Source: Acidimicrobiales bacterium (lineage in GTDB: Bacteria > Actinomycetota > Acidimicrobiia > Acidimicrobiales > SHLQ01). From it: DNA of 64,000 nt. Shown one piece after another: positions 41,878 through 50,308 of the stretch; within the stretch, counting starts at the first letter, position 1, and every line of letters starts with the position of its first letter. The notes under the pieces were generated by a model that saw nothing but the letters and a program-made list of their open reading frames with translations, searched no databases and was not told the origin of the DNA. The stretch is taken from contig JAHDEJ010000005.1 of the NCBI GenBank assembly GCA_020628865.1, positions 124,001-188,000 of the forward strand, in the 5' to 3' direction. The position numbers and the translations under genes are program-made.

Positions 41878-42768
41878 TCAGGCGGTTCGTTGCCGGTCCG
41901 CAAGGAGCAAGAGAAAGCCAACCTGGAAGAGAATCAGCGCGGCGCCGACGAGTCGAATCGTGAGCACGCCGGATCCGGTGATCGCAAGCTCGGGAACGAC
42001 CGGCTGATCCGGTGTCAGTCCGGGGTCACCAGGGTCACCTCGATCGAGATCGTCCGGGTTGTTCGGGTCTGGGTTGCCGTCGTCGGGGATGGCTCGGTCG
42101 GGGTCGTCGTTGGGGCCGGGTGTGTCGTCGGCGCCGCCGGGGTTGTCGCCGGGCCCGGGGTCATCACCATCGTCGTCGGGGATCGCTCGATCCGGGATGC
42201 CACCGTCGGGGGTGCCCGGGTCGGGGATCGCTCGGGCTGGGTCGTCGTCGGGATCCGGGGTGTCGCCGTTGGGATCGGCGGGATCGCCCGGCAGCTCACC
42301 GGTCTGGGTGAAGCCCACGCACACGGGATTCACCGAGTTGATGCCACCCTGGCCGAGGTGATGAAGCGTGATCGAGGTGCTTGCCGGGATGACCTGACCC
42401 GCCATCGCCGTGACGTTGGCATCGAGCTCGTCCGGGAGGTCGTCGGTGGCGCTCGAGTGCCATCCCGAGTCCAGGGAGAACCACCAGCGTTCGGCTTCCT
42501 GATCGATCTGGCCGTCCTGCGTGCTGTGCGAGTCACTCGACCGCATCACGACGTCGTAGGTGCCCGCCGGCAGGGTGATCGAGAACGGTCCCGCCTGATG
42601 GCTGATGCCGTCGTTCAGGAGTCGGGTGCCCTCGAAGGAGAAGCTGATGGTGCCGCAGTCGGCGTTTGCTCCCGCCGGCCCGACGCCACCGGCGATCGTG
42701 GCCGCGAGCATTGCGGCTCCGAGGAGCGCGCCGGCTCGGCGTTGGTGAACTTGCGATCGTCGTGGCAT
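41878..42768 (-). CDS. LAxTG-type cell-wall-anchored surface protein
   Basis: 296 residues from ATG 42768. A signal peptide of about 36 residues (basic MPRRSQVHQRR then LLGAAMLAATIAGG, cleavage near AGANA-DC) precedes a beta-rich domain (38-165) with ITLPAGTYDVVMRSSDS. Residues 168-255 are a repetitive Asp/Pro/Gly/Asn-rich spacer. The C-terminus has LAITG (about 261-265), a hydrophobic helix and the short tail DRQRTA, the layout of a sortase (class E, LAxTG) substrate. No sortase gene is in the window. The protein is therefore exposed on the cell wall. The ligand of the beta domain is unknown. Confidence 0.8.
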   Translation of the reverse strand: MPRRSQVHQRRAGALLGAAMLAATIAGGVGPAGANADCGTISFSFEGTRLLNDGISHQAGPFSITLPAGTYDVVMRSSDSHSTQDGQIDQEAERWWFSLDSGWHSSATDDLPDELDANVTAMAGQVIPASTSITLHHLGQGGINSVNPVCVGFTQTGELPGDPADPNGDTPDPDDDPARAIPDPGTPDGGIPDRAIPDDDGDDPGPGDNPGGADDTPGPNDDPDRAIPDDGNPDPNNPDDLDRGDPGDPGLTPDQPVVPELAITGSGVLTIRLVGAALILFQVGFLLLLADRQRTA

Positions 42769-42930
42769 TCCGCACCCCACTTCCCTCGCTGCCGCAGCGC
42801 GGCTCGCGCCTGTCCCACCGACGGCGCCCATGAAGTTGGTGTTTGCGAACGTCGCCGGTGTTCGAGCGCGAACCTACCCGCGACGGTGGGGAGAGTGTTA
42901 ATCGATTTCCGGGGGTGGTGCGCCGGGCGT

Positions 42931-43713
42931 TCAGCTGCCGCGCACGCGATGGAGGTATGCGGCTGCGGCGGCCTGGCCTTCGGGATCGTGGAGGCCGGCG
43001 GCGAGCGCGTCGGCGTCGGACCACGCGCCCGTGGTGCCGACCATCCCGGCGGTGACCGCGTTCGTGGCGGCTTTGGTGGTCTGCACGGCGTACGCGGGTT
43101 TGGCGGCGATGGCCGCTGCGATCTCGTCGACGCGTGCGGTGAGGTCGCCGTCGACCACGTCGTTGAGGAACCCGGCCGCCTTGGCCTCGTCGGCGCCGAA
43201 GGGCCGACAGGTCATCACGAGTTCCTTCGTGAGGGCCGGGCCGATCTCCCGGACGAGTCGGGGGATGCCGCCCCAGGCCAGGGGGATGCCGAGGTCGATC
43301 TCGGGGATCGAGAAGCGCGTATCGGGGGCTGCGTATCGGAGGTCGCAGGCGGCGGCGAGCACCAGGCCGCCGCCCACACAATGACCATGGACCTGCGCGA
43401 TGGCGATGGCGCGCATCGCCTCGAGGGCGTCGGCCATTCGCCGGCCCGCGTCGCCGGCATCGTGGGCGGTGTAGTCGCCCCGTCCGTCGTCGGTGAATGA
43501 GGACAGGTCGGCGCCGCTGGAGAACGCGCGGCCCTCGCCCCGCACGACGACCACCCGTACCTCTCGCTGACTGTCGAACCATCGGGCGGCCGCTTCCAGA
43601 TCCAGGAGGGTCTGGGTCGTGAGCGAGTTCAACCGGTCGGGTCGGTTGAGCACGATGTCGCCCCGATCACCGGTGGCGGAAACAGCGAATCCTTCGAAGG
43701 TGGGAACGGTCAT
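42931..43713 (-). CDS. Enoyl-CoA hydratase/isomerase family protein
   Basis: 260 residues of crotonase fold. NRPDRLNSLTTQTLLDL, the oxyanion-hole segment GRAFSSGADLSSF and AQVHGHCVGGGLVLAAACDLR are typical. The region RFSIPEIDLGIPLAWGGIPRL carries one Glu in the catalytic region, while the second catalytic Glu position seems altered, so it could be an isomerase or hydrolase instead of a classical hydratase. No other fatty-acid degradation gene is adjacent. Confidence 0.88.
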   Translation of the reverse strand: MTVPTFEGFAVSATGDRGDIVLNRPDRLNSLTTQTLLDLEAAARWFDSQREVRVVVVRGEGRAFSSGADLSSFTDDGRGDYTAHDAGDAGRRMADALEAMRAIAIAQVHGHCVGGGLVLAAACDLRYAAPDTRFSIPEIDLGIPLAWGGIPRLVREIGPALTKELVMTCRPFGADEAKAAGFLNDVVDGDLTARVDEIAAAIAAKPAYAVQTTKAATNAVTAGMVGTTGAWSDADALAAGLHDPEGQAAAAAYLHRVRGS

Positions 43714-43891
43714 CTGGGCATCTCCTGTGCGGGCGGCGGTGACCAGCCTGTCAGACCGCGCGCTCCGTCGTCGGAGTCAAGAAGTCGACAAGAAGGACTG
43801 AAGTTGCCGGGCGTGGTGCGCCGTCACCTCCTACGTTCGAGGCGTGTGCCGGATGGGCACGCCGGCCGGGGGCGGTGGAAGGAGCGGACCG

Positions 43892-45538
43892 ATGGTCCGG
43901 GTCCACGGAAGAATCATCCCGCTTGTCGCCGCCCTCCTCGGGTTGCTCGGTCTCGTGTCGCTCGACGCAATGCGGGGAGCCGATGCGCAACCCCTGCACG
44001 CGGCCGATTTGACCGACGAGGTCCTCCGTGACCGGGCGCGCCCGGGGCTCGCCGTCGGAGCTGTCGTTCATGGGTACGACCCGGAATGGCGGATGGACCC
44101 AGGACGGACCGTCATCGAGGACGAGATGACGGCCCTGACCGCAACCGCCTATCTGCCGTGGGGAGGTTGGCCGGACCCCGCCGCGGCTCCCGACACCTCC
44201 GGATTCACCGACGTGGTCGACTGGGCCCGGGAGCGCAACCTGGCCGTGCACGGCCACACGCTCGTGTACCCGCGGGCGAATGCGGCGTCGCCGTGGTTCG
44301 CAGATCTCGAGACCGGACACGAGGCCCGGTTGGAGCAGTGGGTTCGCTCGCTGGCCGGCGCTCGAGCCGGCGAGGTGTGGGTGTGGGACGTGGTGAACGA
44401 GGTGATGGCGGATCCGGGCGATCCGGCGGTCGACGGGTGGGGGTTGAAGACCGATTGGCTCGAGTACGAACACATCGGATCGGACTACGTGGACCGGGCG
44501 TTCCGTTGGGCGGCCGACGCCGACCCCAACGCCAAGCTGATCCTCAACGACTACGGCGCCGAGGAGCTCAACGAGAAGTCTGATCGGTTGCTGGCCTACG
44601 TGATCGAGCTCCGTGACCGAGGCGTGCCCATCGACGGCGTCGGTTTTCAGATGCACCTCTGGTCGATCGGGGCCGAGCCGGACTGGCCGAGCATCCGTGC
44701 CAACTTCCAACGCTTCGCTGATGCCGGGTTCGAGCTCTACATCACCGAGTTGGATGTGCCGATCGTGCGGACGACGAACGCAACCGATCGGCCCACGGCA
44801 GCGCAGATGTCCGTCCAGCGAAGCGTCTTCGAGGAGGCGGCCCGGCTCGCCACCGAACAGTCGGCCGTGCAGTCACTGCTGTTGTGGGATCTGACGGACG
44901 ATCGGTCCTGGTTGCATCCCACCCGCACCGATCTCGGACCCGAAACACCCGTCGGAACGTTCACGTTCCCGACGCCGTTCACCGGTGGACGCATCGGCGC
45001 TCCCGCCGAACCGAAGCCGGCGTGGTGGGGCCTCCACGAGGGACTCTCGACCGACGCGGGGGTGGCCGGCGGCGGCTCCTGGGAGCTGACGTCGATCCAT
45101 CGTCCACGAAACTCGCTGCTGACTCGGCGAGGCGTTTCGGATGACGGTGCAACCTGGTGGCCGACCGAGGTGATCGACCGCAGCCGGTCCACCGTCGAGT
45201 CGAGGAGCTGGTCGAGCACGAAATGGATGATCGATCCGCAGACCGACGGTTCGGTCATCATCGTGAACGCCTGGGAGCCGGAGACCGGCGCGTTGACCCG
45301 TGTGGGCGGCGGGGTCGAATTGCGTCCGCCAGACGGTTCGGCCGCGCAGCGGTGGCGAATCGAGCGAGCGGATCGCTCGGTTCGCATCGTGAGCCTGGAC
45401 GGGCCGGAGCGAGGCGTGTTGACGAGCGGCAGCGGCGGGATCGGCGTTCGTCTCGACGTGGATCGGGGCGTCGTCGCCACCGACCCGGGAACGTCTGCGG
45501 TCTCCCGCCAGCGCTGGATCCTCAGCCCTGCGGACTGA
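43892..45538 (+). CDS. Secreted GH10 glycoside hydrolase with ricin-like C-terminal domain
   Basis: 548 residues from ATG 43892, with AAGGAG 7 nt upstream. A signal peptide (RIIPLVAALLGLLGLVSL) precedes a GH10 barrel (about 40-370). The acid/base Glu lies in VWDVVNEVM and the nucleophile Glu in LYITELDVP. GNDYGAEE-like features around ILNDYGAEELNEKSD also fit. The usual HTLVWH loop reads HTLVYP, so subsite contacts differ from classical xylanases. Residues 390-548 look like a ricin-type beta-trefoil (AQRWRIE, RQRWIL), a possible carbohydrate-binding module. Xylan or a related beta-glycan is the likely substrate. Confidence 0.85.
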   Translation: MVRVHGRIIPLVAALLGLLGLVSLDAMRGADAQPLHAADLTDEVLRDRARPGLAVGAVVHGYDPEWRMDPGRTVIEDEMTALTATAYLPWGGWPDPAAAPDTSGFTDVVDWARERNLAVHGHTLVYPRANAASPWFADLETGHEARLEQWVRSLAGARAGEVWVWDVVNEVMADPGDPAVDGWGLKTDWLEYEHIGSDYVDRAFRWAADADPNAKLILNDYGAEELNEKSDRLLAYVIELRDRGVPIDGVGFQMHLWSIGAEPDWPSIRANFQRFADAGFELYITELDVPIVRTTNATDRPTAAQMSVQRSVFEEAARLATEQSAVQSLLLWDLTDDRSWLHPTRTDLGPETPVGTFTFPTPFTGGRIGAPAEPKPAWWGLHEGLSTDAGVAGGGSWELTSIHRPRNSLLTRRGVSDDGATWWPTEVIDRSRSTVESRSWSSTKWMIDPQTDGSVIIVNAWEPETGALTRVGGGVELRPPDGSAAQRWRIERADRSVRIVSLDGPERGVLTSGSGGIGVRLDVDRGVVATDPGTSAVSRQRWILSPAD

Positions 45539-45581
45539 GGCCAAGCGGGGCCCTGTCAGCGCGCGGCCCTAACGTGGCGCC

Positions 45582-47699
45582 ATGTCGCCGAATGGGCTCG
45601 TCGAGCCGTCCCGCCCCACCGCTGCCGAGGTCGAAGCCGAGTTGGCCGAGCACGTCCGGACGCTGGCGGGCCCGGACGCAACGCCGCGCCCAGAGCAACT
45701 CGCTGCGGTCACGGCGGTGGTGGCGGAGCGACGCCGGACGCTGCTCGTCGCCCGGACCGGGTTCGGCAAGTCCGCCGTCTACTTCTCGGCCACCCGGATG
45801 CTCCGAGATCGTGGGTGGGGGCCAACCATCGTCGTGTCGCCGTTGCTTGCGCTCATGCGAGATCAGGTGGCTGCGGCCACGCGCCTGGGCCTGGCGGCGT
45901 TCACGATCAACTCGTCGAATCTGAACGATTGGGACGAGATCGAAGACCGGATCGCGCAGGACCAGGTCGATCTTCTGCTCATTGCGCCCGAACGGCTGGC
46001 GAACCCCGGCTTTCGGGAGCGGGTGTTCGGGTTGATGTTGTCCCGTCCCTTCGCGCTGGTGTGCGACGAGGCGCACTGCATCTCCGACTGGGGCCATGAT
46101 TTCCGGCCGGACTATCTGCGTCTGCGGTCCGTCATCGACGAGCTCCCGGCGTGGGCGCCGGTGTTGGCGACCACGGCCACGGCCAACCAGCGGGTCACGG
46201 ACGACGTGGCCACCCAGCTCGGGGCCGACACGCTGGCGCTGCGAACCACGCTGGACCGCGAGTCGCTGCACTGTTCGGTGGTGGAGCTCGGTTCCGACGC
46301 CGAACGCCTCGCGTGGCTGGCCGACAATCTCGACGGCCTTCCCGGGTCCGGGATCATCTACACGCTCACGGTGGACCAGGCCACCGCCACCGCTGAATGG
46401 CTCGTCTCGCAGGGGCACCGCGTGGCGGCCTATTCGGGTTCGACTGCGCCGGAAGATCGGGAACAGCTGGAAGATCGCCTTCGCCGGAACGAACTCAAAG
46501 CACTCGTGGCCACGTCGGCGCTTGGCATGGGGTACGACAAGCCGGACCTGGCCTTCTGTGTGCATCTTGGCCTTCCACCAACGCCCGTTGCGTACTACCA
46601 GCAGATCGGTCGTGCCGGTCGTGCGATCGACCGGGCGGTGGTGGTGGCGCTGCCGCGTCCGGTCGAAGACGAGCGGATCTGGCGATGGTTCGACTCGGTC
46701 AGTCTGCCGTCCGAAGCCATCTGTAACGAGGTGCTCGCGCAGCTCAGCGAGTCGTCGGCCATGTCGCTCACCCGGCTCGAAGCGAACGTGAACATGGGTC
46801 GGTCCCGGCTCACGACGCTGCTCAGCATCCTGGATGTGCAAGGGGCGATTCGGAAGGTGAAGGGCGGCTGGGTCCGGTCGTCGAACGCATGGCAGTACGA
46901 CTCGGAACTCGCCGAGCGGCTTCGTGCCCTGCGCAGCGAAGAAGCGGAACAGATGCGTCGCTACGTCGATCTGCCGGGCTGTCGGTTGCGCTATCTGCGG
47001 GAGCTGCTCGACGACGCCGGCGCCGACGACTGTGGGCGCTGCGATCGTTGCGGCGACGGCCCCGGCTTCGTTCCTCCGTCGCCGGCTCGGGCGGCCGAAG
47101 CACAGGCCTTGCTTCGTGGCGCCGACATCGGCATCGAACCGCGCCGGCAATGGGCTCCGGGTCTGGACGAACCGAAGGGTCGGCTCGCGCCCGAGGTGCA
47201 GGCGCAATGGGGTCGGGCACTGGCTCGCCTCGGCGATGGCGGGTGGGATCCGATCGTCGCTGACCTTCTCGATGGAACCACCAGAGAAGTCCCGGCGGAC
47301 CTGGTGCAGGCGATCGTCGGCATTCTGAAACGGTGGGACTGGGCGGCGAGGCCCACGTGGATCGCTGCGCTGCCGTCCCGCCGAAATGCCACGCTCATCG
47401 ACGCAATCGCGGCGGAGATCGGCCGGCTCGGGAAGCTGCCGGTATTCCACCCGTTCGTGCACGACGTCGCCGGTGCAGGATTCCAGAGCGAACAGGCCAA
47501 CAGTGCCTTTCAGCTCGCCAACGTGTGGGGCCGATTGTCCATCGACTCTGCCGGCATGCCAGATGCGGAGGCGCGTCGAGGTCCCGTCCTTCTGGTCGAC
47601 GACAGCGCCGACAGCCGGTGGACCTTGACGGTGGCCGCCCACCTGCTCGCGACGTCCGGTTCGGGGGCGGTACTGCCGTTCGTGCTTCGGGCCCGCTGA
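45582..47699 (+). CDS. RecQ-family DNA helicase with C-terminal PRTase-like domain
   Basis: 705 residues. Helicase motifs: ARTGFGKSA (57-65), PLLALMRDQ, CDEAHCISDWGHDFRP, TATAN, and the second-domain motifs ATSALGMGYDKPDL and QQIGRAGR. A cysteine cluster (CRLRYLRELLDD then CGRCDRC) matches the RecQ zinc site. The usual HRDC domain is not evident. Instead the last 130 residues end with VLLVDDSADSRWTLT, a phosphoribosyltransferase-type PRPP loop pattern, as in RecQ-PRTase fusions seen in other bacteria. DNA repair is likely. The role of the PRTase-like part is unknown. Confidence 0.88.
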   Translation: MSPNGLVEPSRPTAAEVEAELAEHVRTLAGPDATPRPEQLAAVTAVVAERRRTLLVARTGFGKSAVYFSATRMLRDRGWGPTIVVSPLLALMRDQVAAATRLGLAAFTINSSNLNDWDEIEDRIAQDQVDLLLIAPERLANPGFRERVFGLMLSRPFALVCDEAHCISDWGHDFRPDYLRLRSVIDELPAWAPVLATTATANQRVTDDVATQLGADTLALRTTLDRESLHCSVVELGSDAERLAWLADNLDGLPGSGIIYTLTVDQATATAEWLVSQGHRVAAYSGSTAPEDREQLEDRLRRNELKALVATSALGMGYDKPDLAFCVHLGLPPTPVAYYQQIGRAGRAIDRAVVVALPRPVEDERIWRWFDSVSLPSEAICNEVLAQLSESSAMSLTRLEANVNMGRSRLTTLLSILDVQGAIRKVKGGWVRSSNAWQYDSELAERLRALRSEEAEQMRRYVDLPGCRLRYLRELLDDAGADDCGRCDRCGDGPGFVPPSPARAAEAQALLRGADIGIEPRRQWAPGLDEPKGRLAPEVQAQWGRALARLGDGGWDPIVADLLDGTTREVPADLVQAIVGILKRWDWAARPTWIAALPSRRNATLIDAIAAEIGRLGKLPVFHPFVHDVAGAGFQSEQANSAFQLANVWGRLSIDSAGMPDAEARRGPVLLVDDSADSRWTLTVAAHLLATSGSGAVLPFVLRAR

Positions 47700-47775
47700 C
47701 TGCTCACGCGCATCGCAACAGGACCGCAACACGGCAGCCATCAAGAGGTTTCTTCGATGGTCCGAATGAACCGAC

Positions 47776-49335
47776 ATGGTGAAAAGTGTGGCGGAGCGGC
47801 CGTCACAGGCGGCGACGCCTCGCGTTGGGCGATCGGCGAGCTTCAACGCGCTCGCGCTCATCGTGTTCTTCGGCTTCACCGGCACGTTGATCTTCGCCAT
47901 CTTCGAGCAGCGTTCCGCGGTTCGTGAGCAACGAATCGTGTTCGAGCAGCGGGCCGATTCGCTGGTGGGTTCGGCCCGGCGGGGCGCCGACGCTCGAGTG
48001 AACGAACTGTCGACCGCTGCAAACTTCGTGCGAGAGGCCGGACCGGTTTCGCAGTCCGTCTTTGAGCAGTTCCTGCTCGCCGAGGGTCAGTACACGGCCG
48101 ACAACCAGACCGACCCCGGCGTCTTGTTGCTCGAGCCGATGGTGCGGGCGGACCTTGAAACCCGGGTGGAGGCAGAACGAGCTGCGGGCAACGACGACTT
48201 TGCCATCACGAGCTTTGCCAGCCGGGCAGATGCCGAACTGCTGGTGGTGACACGATCGGTCGTCGATTCGATCGTGCAGGGCGTCCGGGTGCGCGGTTTG
48301 GACATCACACCCTTCCGAGCCGACATGCTCGGACCGGCCGACCTGCCCATCTTCGGCGAGACGGTGAACTGGATCGAGCCCGTTGAGCTGGTGAGTTCGG
48401 TGACCGGCGTCGACGAATCCGAGCTCGAAGGTCGAGACACGGAGATCTTCGACGTCACGGCGGTCTTGATCCGCCCGGTTGCACCAGGCGACCCGGACCG
48501 TGGATGGGTTGTTCGCTTCGTGAACAGCCAGGACCTGCTCGGGCAAACGTTGGATGCGCTTCCGCCGGGAATGAACGCCCGACTCACCGTCGACCACATC
48601 GACCAGGCCGTCGCCGAATTTCGCACGCACGGCGAGCTCGAGTGGGCAGACGCCAACCTTCGTACGGACGCGTACGTCGAGTTCTCCACGGCGGGTTGGA
48701 CGATCGAGGTGTGGGCGGACGACGACTACCTGCACCCGACCGGCATCTTCGACCAAGCGTTCCCGTGGGCGTTCGGAGCGGCGCTGACCGCTCTCGCGCT
48801 GCTCATCGACATGTTCATTCGTCGAGGCCGTCGCCGGCTGTCGACGGCAGAGTTCGAACTGGATCACGCCCTCACTCTTGCGTCCACGGATCCGTTGACG
48901 GGGCTGCTCAACCGGCAGGGTCTGATCGACTCTTCTCGTCGGGTCGATGAGTCGGTGCCGGCGGCGCTCTACTTCGTGGATCTCGACGGGTTCAAACAGG
49001 TGAACGACAGCGACGGGCACGACGCCGGGGATCGGTTGCTCCAGGAAGTGGCTCGTTCCATCAGTGCACAGTTCCGAGCCGACGACATCGTCGCTCGTCT
49101 CGGCGGCGACGAATTCGTGGTGTTCGTGCCGGGCAACAGCAATCCGTTGCTGCTTCGGACGACATCGGAGCGGATCGTTCGGGCCGTGTCGTCGGTGGAC
49201 GATCGAGTCACCTGCTCTCTCGGCGTGGCCACGAGGACCGACGAAGGAGCCGATGTGAAGGCGCTGCTCCGTGCGGCGGACTCGGCGATGTACGAGGCCA
49301 AACGGGCGGGTGGCGACCGGTTCGTCCACGTCTGA
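47776..49335 (+). CDS. CHASE-domain diguanylate cyclase
   Basis: 519 residues. An N-terminal membrane helix (about 24-43), an extracytoplasmic CHASE-type sensor domain (60-320) and a second helix (333-352) lead to a GGDEF domain (about 370-519). The active site GGDEF is at 443-447, and RADD at 434-437 is an RxxD inhibitory site, so product inhibition by c-di-GMP is expected. It senses an unknown small molecule outside and makes c-di-GMP inside. It converges with the YceI gene. Confidence 0.92.
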   Translation: MVKSVAERPSQAATPRVGRSASFNALALIVFFGFTGTLIFAIFEQRSAVREQRIVFEQRADSLVGSARRGADARVNELSTAANFVREAGPVSQSVFEQFLLAEGQYTADNQTDPGVLLLEPMVRADLETRVEAERAAGNDDFAITSFASRADAELLVVTRSVVDSIVQGVRVRGLDITPFRADMLGPADLPIFGETVNWIEPVELVSSVTGVDESELEGRDTEIFDVTAVLIRPVAPGDPDRGWVVRFVNSQDLLGQTLDALPPGMNARLTVDHIDQAVAEFRTHGELEWADANLRTDAYVEFSTAGWTIEVWADDDYLHPTGIFDQAFPWAFGAALTALALLIDMFIRRGRRRLSTAEFELDHALTLASTDPLTGLLNRQGLIDSSRRVDESVPAALYFVDLDGFKQVNDSDGHDAGDRLLQEVARSISAQFRADDIVARLGGDEFVVFVPGNSNPLLLRTTSERIVRAVSSVDDRVTCSLGVATRTDEGADVKALLRAADSAMYEAKRAGGDRFVHV

Positions 49336-49360
49336 GGTCGGCCGCTGCGGCGGTGGCCGG

Positions 49361-50218
49361 TCAGCGTTGCAGGACGAGTGAGAGTTCGATCGTCGCCGTG
49401 TCGCTGACACCGGCGACGGCTGGCGCACTGGGAGTGTCGATGTCGAAGTCGGCAAGGGTGACCGTGGTGGAGCCGACGATCACCAGACGGTCGCCGATGA
49501 TCGTGGCATCGAGAAGGAGCTCGTGCGGCTGGACGACGCCGTGGATCACGAACTCGCCGGTTGCTGGCAGCGTGACCGCTTGGCCTTCAGCGGGGAGTGC
49601 GGGCAGCGGGATCGGTTCGGTGAGGTCGAAGCAGGCGGCGGGGAAGCGGGCCGTCTGCAGCGCCTGCGTCTTCATCTGGTCGTCGCGGATGCGGCTGTCG
49701 CTCGTGAGCCAGCTGAGGTTGGCGACGATCGAGGCGTCGGTGAGCGTGGCGTCCTCGATGGTGATCGCGCCGGCGACACCGGAGGATCTGCCGACGGCCG
49801 TGAAGTCGACGCCGCTGAGGATCTCGTCGATTCGATAGCCGATGAAGGTTTGGTCGCCGGTTTCGACCACCCAGGTGCCGTCGAGTGCGTCGGTGGTCGT
49901 CGGAACGACACCGTCTCCGGTGGCAGCGGGGAAGGTCGTGTCCAACACACAACGGGTGTCGGCTTCGTTCTCGGTATCGGTGCTGGCTTGGGTGTCGGTT
50001 TCGGCGGTGGCTGCGGCCGCGGTGGTGGCCGTCGTCTCGGCCGTGCCTCGTGCGGCGGTGTCGCCGTCCTGCAGCTCGGCTTCTTCGCGGGCGATCGCGG
50101 CGACGGTTTCGGCGAGGCTGACCTCGGCCGGATCGCTGGAGAACAGCCCGAGCTGCCACGCAGCAATGCCGAGCAGGATCAGGACTGCACCGCCGCCAAG
50201 GAGAAGTGTCCGCCGCAT
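49361..50218 (-). CDS. Membrane-anchored YceI family protein
   Basis: 285 residues. One N-terminal helix (4-26, TLLLGGGAVLILLGIAAWQLG) is followed by an acidic, Thr/Ala-rich linker (30-95). The YceI lipocalin-like domain spans about 110-285: GTWVVETGDQTFIGYRIDE, AVGRSSGVAGAITIED and DDQMKTQALQTARFPAACF. YceI proteins bind isoprenoid-type lipids in a beta-barrel. The anchor places the domain outside the membrane. It lies downstream of lon but is separated by a probable terminator. Confidence 0.88.
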   Translation of the reverse strand: MRRTLLLGGGAVLILLGIAAWQLGLFSSDPAEVSLAETVAAIAREEAELQDGDTAARGTAETTATTAAAATAETDTQASTDTENEADTRCVLDTTFPAATGDGVVPTTTDALDGTWVVETGDQTFIGYRIDEILSGVDFTAVGRSSGVAGAITIEDATLTDASIVANLSWLTSDSRIRDDQMKTQALQTARFPAACFDLTEPIPLPALPAEGQAVTLPATGEFVIHGVVQPHELLLDATIIGDRLVIVGSTTVTLADFDIDTPSAPAVAGVSDTATIELSLVLQR

Positions 50219-50258
50219 GGCTCCACCGTAGGTGCCGCGACGCGTTCGAGCAGGGCAA

Positions 50259-50296
50259 CCCCCGACCGCTGCGTTGGAGGCCGCAACGGCCGGGGG
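50259..50296 (-). terminator. Candidate terminator after lon
   Basis: The segment folds into a hairpin with 13 pairs and two mismatches (CCCCCG/CGGGGG outer, TGCG/CGCA inner). On the minus strand only TTGCCC follows, so the U-tract is weak and termination may be partial. Confidence 0.4.
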
Positions 50297-50308
50297 ACCG
50301 CGGGAGGC

